The position numbers were made by a program, and so were the translations under genes. Below, in pieces: positions 27,759 through 30,807 of a stretch of 30,807 nucleotides of DNA; the first letter of the stretch is position 1; each line of letters starts with the position of its first letter. Source of the stretch: a virus. The stretch covers positions 1 through 30,807 of IMG/VR virus record IMGVR_UViG_3300027898_000033; one strand, given 5' to 3'. Under the pieces are notes generated by a model. That model saw nothing but the letters and a program-made list of their open reading frames with translations. It did not search any database and had not been told where the DNA came from.

Positions 27759-29170
27759 GCATTATCACTCAGCTTTCGCCAGACTTTGAGCAACAGTTTT
27801 GCGACAATAATGGCGTGCCTCTGGCTGGCGGTCTAATCTATACCTATGCGGCCGGGACCACAACTCCACTTGCGGCTTATACTGATTCGACTGGAAACAC
27901 GGCTCAAACCAATCCAATCGTTCTTGATGCTTACGGCCGAGCTCCAATTTGGCTTGGTTCAGCTGCGTACAAATTTGTTTTGCAAAATTCAAGTGCGGTG
28001 ACAATTAAGACTGTCGACAATGTTTCAATCATTGCGGCTGGATTTGTCACTGGCAGCATGATCGGTGCCGGGACAATCACTTCAAGCAATTTGGCAACAG
28101 GGGCGATTTCCGCTGCCAATATTGCGGATGGATCAATCACGACCGCAAAGCTTGCGGCAAATGCTGTCACAACAGCCAAGATTGCTGCAAATGCTGTTGG
28201 CGCTGCGCAAATTGCCACAGGTTCAATTACGACCACGCAAATCGCATCAAATGCAGGAATTCTCGCAAGCCAGCTTGCAATCCAGACTGGCTTTTCTCTT
28301 GGTGCAACAACTGTTACCTTTCAAACCTTCACAGTCGTTTCCGCAAATGCCACGATTGGCGCGACTTATTCGGCGTCAAATGGAGCAATTTTCACTGTTT
28401 TGACAACAATCCTTGCGGGCTCGACTTTGTCTTGCTCTGCGACCGGATATCCTCCAGCTGGCGCAATTACTTTGACTCTGGTTTCAGGCACGGGTGACGC
28501 CACAATTTCGGTCACGGCAAGCACCGCGGTCGGGTCATATACCTATATCGTTCCAAGCGGCATATATCGAATGCTTGTCACTGGAGTCGGAGGCGGTGGC
28601 GGCGGCGGCGGCGGCGGCCAATATGCAGCGGCCGGCACAGGCGGCAATGGCAACATTACAGTATTTAACGGCATTTATTTGGGACAAGGCGGATACGGCG
28701 CGGTTGCGGGAAGCCCCGGAACAGGTGGCCAAGGTCCAAATGCACAAGATTTTTATCTTGGCGGTAATGGCGGATTGGTTGCAAATGCTGGCACTCAAGG
28801 CGGATACAGCCAATTTTATGTTGGCGGCGTTGGTGGCCCAGCTCCAGGTTCAGGTCAAGGCGGGTCAGGTGGTGGCGGTGCCGCGTCTGGTTTTGCAATG
28901 GGCGGCGCTGGCGCGGGAAGCCAAGGCTCAAGCGGATCCGCTGGTTCGCTTGGATCGGGTGGCGGAGGCGCATCGGGCGGCCCTGGCGGGTCTGGATGTG
29001 GCGGCGGTGGCGGTGGCGCTGGTCGAATGGCTTTAATGGTTTTGCCGGTAACTCCTGGGCAAAGCATTTCATTGTCAATTGGTGCGGGCGGTGCGGGCGG
29101 TGGCCCGACTGGATCAGGGGCTGGCACTGGCGGAAAAGGTGGCGATGGCGCTGTCTTTCTTTACTATTGA
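27755..29170 (+). CDS. Tailspike-type protein with glycine-rich adhesin tip
   Basis: A 471-residue protein. Residues 1-95 resemble the P22 tailspike head-binding domain (FCDNNGVPLAGGLIYTYAAG, then DAYGRAPIWLGSAAYKFVLQ). Residues about 98-175 are a repeat of the type ITTAKLAANAVTTAKIAANA, probably a stalk. Residues about 191-256 are a beta module (VVSANATIGATYSAS, LVSGTGDATISVTAS) also present in the gp10-like protein. Residues from about 262 to the end are a Gly-rich domain (YTYIVPSGIYRMLVTGVGGG, later VTPGQSISLSIGAGGAGG and GGDGAVFLYY), matching glycine-rich adhesin domains. There is no polysaccharide-degrading beta-helix, so binding rather than cleavage is likely. Confidence 0.8.
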   Translation: MSIITQLSPDFEQQFCDNNGVPLAGGLIYTYAAGTTTPLAAYTDSTGNTAQTNPIVLDAYGRAPIWLGSAAYKFVLQNSSAVTIKTVDNVSIIAAGFVTGSMIGAGTITSSNLATGAISAANIADGSITTAKLAANAVTTAKIAANAVGAAQIATGSITTTQIASNAGILASQLAIQTGFSLGATTVTFQTFTVVSANATIGATYSASNGAIFTVLTTILAGSTLSCSATGYPPAGAITLTLVSGTGDATISVTASTAVGSYTYIVPSGIYRMLVTGVGGGGGGGGGGQYAAAGTGGNGNITVFNGIYLGQGGYGAVAGSPGTGGQGPNAQDFYLGGNGGLVANAGTQGGYSQFYVGGVGGPAPGSGQGGSGGGGAASGFAMGGAGAGSQGSSGSAGSLGSGGGGASGGPGGSGCGGGGGGAGRMALMVLPVTPGQSISLSIGAGGAGGGPTGSGAGTGGKGGDGAVFLYY

Positions 29171-29185
29171 GAAAAGGGAAATAAA

Positions 29186-29602
29186 ATGAAGCAGTCTCCA
29201 GCAAATTATTGCAATTACTTGGTGAGTTCGCCGATCACGCTGAACACATCATTTTCGCTTGCCTGGGTCCCGATTTACTACAAGGGATATTATGTGCAAG
29301 CGGTTTGGACCGGCACGCCAACAGGGTATTTTGTTTTGAATGCTTCAGGTGACGCTTATCAAAACGGCGGAACAATAATTCCAGCACAAAATTTGCCTTT
29401 TTATGTTCCGCCAAGCATGATAACTCCTGTGAACTCAAGCATTATCACTGGGTCTCAATACAACATCACAGCGGCCGGCTCCAATGCCTGGAATGTCTAC
29501 AATGCAGAATACAGCTGGGTTCAATTGGCATATGTGGATTCAAGCGGTGGCACAAGCACAGCGACTTTGAATTTCGCAAATATCACGCAGAAGGGCGGCT
29601 GA
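29186..29602 (+). CDS. Small virion-type protein of unknown function
   Basis: A 138-residue protein with GAAAAGGGA before ATG 29186. It is beta-rich, full of Tyr, Ser and Thr (WVPIYYKGYYVQAVWTGTP, VPPSMITPVNSSIITG, YSWVQLAYVDSSGG). There is no signal or membrane segment. Placement between a tailspike and a fibre gene suggests a tail appendage, chaperone or tip protein. No family recognised. Confidence 0.6.
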   Translation: MKQSPANYCNYLVSSPITLNTSFSLAWVPIYYKGYYVQAVWTGTPTGYFVLNASGDAYQNGGTIIPAQNLPFYVPPSMITPVNSSIITGSQYNITAAGSNAWNVYNAEYSWVQLAYVDSSGGTSTATLNFANITQKGG

Positions 29603-29603
29603 G

Positions 29604-30807
29604 ATGGCAAATGGCTGGGAAGATCTTCCATCATCAGGCGGGGGCAGCAGCTCAAATGCATCGGTCGGGACAAATGGCTCGGCCGCGCCCTCATCTTCGA
29701 CACAAATTGCATTTGTCAACGGCTCTGGAAATTTAACTCCAGTCAGCCCATCATTTCCGCTGCCAATTGATGTTCACATCGACACTGTAACGGTCAGCGA
29801 GAACATTGCCCAAATCAATGGTGCGACGGTAAATGTCGGAACAGGCGCAAGCGGCACTGGCACAATGCGAGTCGCGGTTTCGACTGATTCGAGCATGCTT
29901 GCAAATCTTCAGGTGGCCGGCGCTGCTGTCACGTCATCAAATGCCGTGCCGATGTACGATGGATTCCAAGCTCCAGTTACCACAACATGGAATTCCTCAA
30001 CTTCAGTCAACACGGCCCTTTCGGTGACAACCGCGGGCTTTGACACTTGCATGGTCACATTGGTCCCAAGCGGGACCCTGACCGGCGGAACAATTGTCTG
30101 GGAAGGATACGACGGGGCGACTTGGATTGGAATCAAGGCTCCGCGGTCTGACAGTTATTCAACAGACAACACTTATTCTTTGAGTGGCGGATCGACTCAC
30201 GCTTGGCAAGTGCCGGTTGCTGGATTCCCGCAATTTCGCGTGAGACTTGCATCTTCAATCACTGGCTCAAGCCCCTCATTGCTTGTGACAATTGTCACTT
30301 CAAGCGCGCCCGATGTTTCAATTGTCACTGTTGGACTAGACCCAGCTCAACCATTGCCAGCCGGTTCAAATGCACTGGGGTCTGTGAGTGTCACTGGCAC
30401 GGTTTCCGACAACTTGGCTCAAGTCGGTGGCGTTTCATTTTCTCTTGGCCAACAATTAGCCGCGGCTTCCCTTCCTGTGGTTTTGACAGCGGCACAGCTT
30501 GCGACTTTGACTCCGCTAAGCACTGTTGCGATTAGCAATACAAGTTTTGCGGCTACGCAAAGTACGGCGAGCGCCCTGAATGCCACAGTTGTTGGAACTG
30601 GCACTTTTGCGACGCAAGTCACAAGCCTCCCGGCTTTGCCAACAGGTTCAAACACGATTGGCGCTATTTCGAACACTTCATTTGCTGCCACACAGGCCAC
30701 AGCCTCAGCTCTGAACGCGACAGTTGTTCAGCCAACAGCTGCTAACTTAAATGCAACCGTGGTGGGCTCTGGTAACTTTACAGTGGTCCAGCCAACCGCT
30801 GCTAACC
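29604..30807 (+). CDS. Fibre-like virion protein (partial, open at right edge)
   Basis: An open frame of 401 codons starting at ATG 29604, two bases after the previous TGA; it has no stop before the window ends. Residues 1-45 are Ser/Gly-rich. A beta-sandwich-like region (TLTGGTIVWEGYDGATWIGI) resembles one in the gene at 161-1621. The segment LPAGSNALGSVSVTG is typical of phage structural proteins. From residue 312 a NTSFAATQ..ASALNATVV unit repeats with a 45-residue step, then shorter VVQPTAAN units. The frame is in phase with the one that ends at 161, so they may be one gene on a circular molecule. Confidence 0.75.
   Translation, partial: MANGWEDLPSSGGGSSSNASVGTNGSAAPSSSTQIAFVNGSGNLTPVSPSFPLPIDVHIDTVTVSENIAQINGATVNVGTGASGTGTMRVAVSTDSSMLANLQVAGAAVTSSNAVPMYDGFQAPVTTTWNSSTSVNTALSVTTAGFDTCMVTLVPSGTLTGGTIVWEGYDGATWIGIKAPRSDSYSTDNTYSLSGGSTHAWQVPVAGFPQFRVRLASSITGSSPSLLVTIVTSSAPDVSIVTVGLDPAQPLPAGSNALGSVSVTGTVSDNLAQVGGVSFSLGQQLAAASLPVVLTAAQLATLTPLSTVAISNTSFAATQSTASALNATVVGTGTFATQVTSLPALPTGSNTIGAISNTSFAATQATASALNATVVQPTAANLNATVVGSGNFTVVQPTAAN
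30531..30806 (+). repeat. Tandem coding repeats at the right edge
   Basis: The unit NTSFAATQ-x-TASALNATVV starts at codons 312 and 357 of the edge gene. At the DNA level CAGCCAACAGCTGCTAAC (30729-30746) recurs as CAGCCAACCGCTGCTAAC (30789-30806), 60 bases apart with one mismatch, ending one base from the window edge. Such repeats often break assemblies. Confidence 0.7.

Noticed and set aside
28535-29204. Minus-strand Pro-rich and Arg/His-rich frames opposite the Gly-rich tip
   Set aside because: They are the complement of Gly codons and explained fully by the + strand repeat.
1-30807. CRISPR array or insertion sequence
   Set aside because: I saw no set of regularly spaced direct repeats of 23-40 bases and no transposase-like protein with flanking inverted repeats.

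Overview
The window reads as most or all of a small temperate tailed phage (Caudoviricetes) with a P22-like, short-tailed morphogenesis programme. Nearly every gene is on the + strand, packed with 1-4 nt stop/start overlaps (ATGA, TAATG, GTGA), with moderate to low GC and many A/T homopolymers. A Gram-negative host is likely: one phage protein has a lipobox, one small protein looks like an outer-membrane barrel, and two others have export signals. The host genus cannot be named from this sequence.

Layout. (1) 1-1621: end of one fibre-like gene and a complete second fibre-like structural gene. (2) 1632-2811: lysis block with four very small proteins and an M15-type peptidoglycan peptidase. (3) 2838-3137: phage GroES. 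(4) 3138-3719, minus strand: two small secreted Cys-containing proteins that look like lysogenic-conversion (moron) genes. (5) 3720-3941: divergent control region. (6) 3942-6583: Xre-type regulator, Gp157-like protein, probable single-strand annealing recombinase, small zinc-ribbon protein, tyrosine integrase. (7) 6592-10477: accessory region with small membrane or exported proteins, a tRNA-Asn, several tiny ORFs, a paralogous pair of unknown hydrophobic proteins and a lipoprotein. (8) 10548-11245: a bidirectional terminator and about 0.6 kb without a convincing gene that folds into many hairpins. (9) 11246-30807: terminase small and large subunits, portal, scaffold, coat, head fibre, gp4-like adaptor, gp10-like tail factor, fibre, a cupin-SET fusion, three ejection-type proteins, a tailspike/glycine-rich adhesin and a final fibre gene open at the window edge.

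How it works together. The late block is a linear head-to-tail assembly order: packaging motor, portal, scaffold and coat, tail plug, ejection proteins, fibres. If the molecule is circular, fibres lead straight into lysis. The frame at base 30807 continues without a stop into the frame open at base 1, which fits a circular genome of about 31 kb cut inside a repetitive fibre gene, but a 1-in-3 coincidence gives the same result. No polymerase, helicase or primase gene is visible, so replication would lean on the host.

The most unusual aspect is the amount of likely structured RNA: a 13-bp stem enclosing two hairpins just after the tRNA, a compact RNA with its own terminator between the paralogous genes, a roughly 460-nt multi-hairpin RNA just before the terminases, and a three-way junction between the coat and head-fibre genes. 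Other points of interest are the cupin-SET fusion, a beta module shared by the tail factor and the tailspike, and an integrase with Met at the usual second His/Trp position. All folding was done by eye and all family names come from recognising motifs, not from searches.
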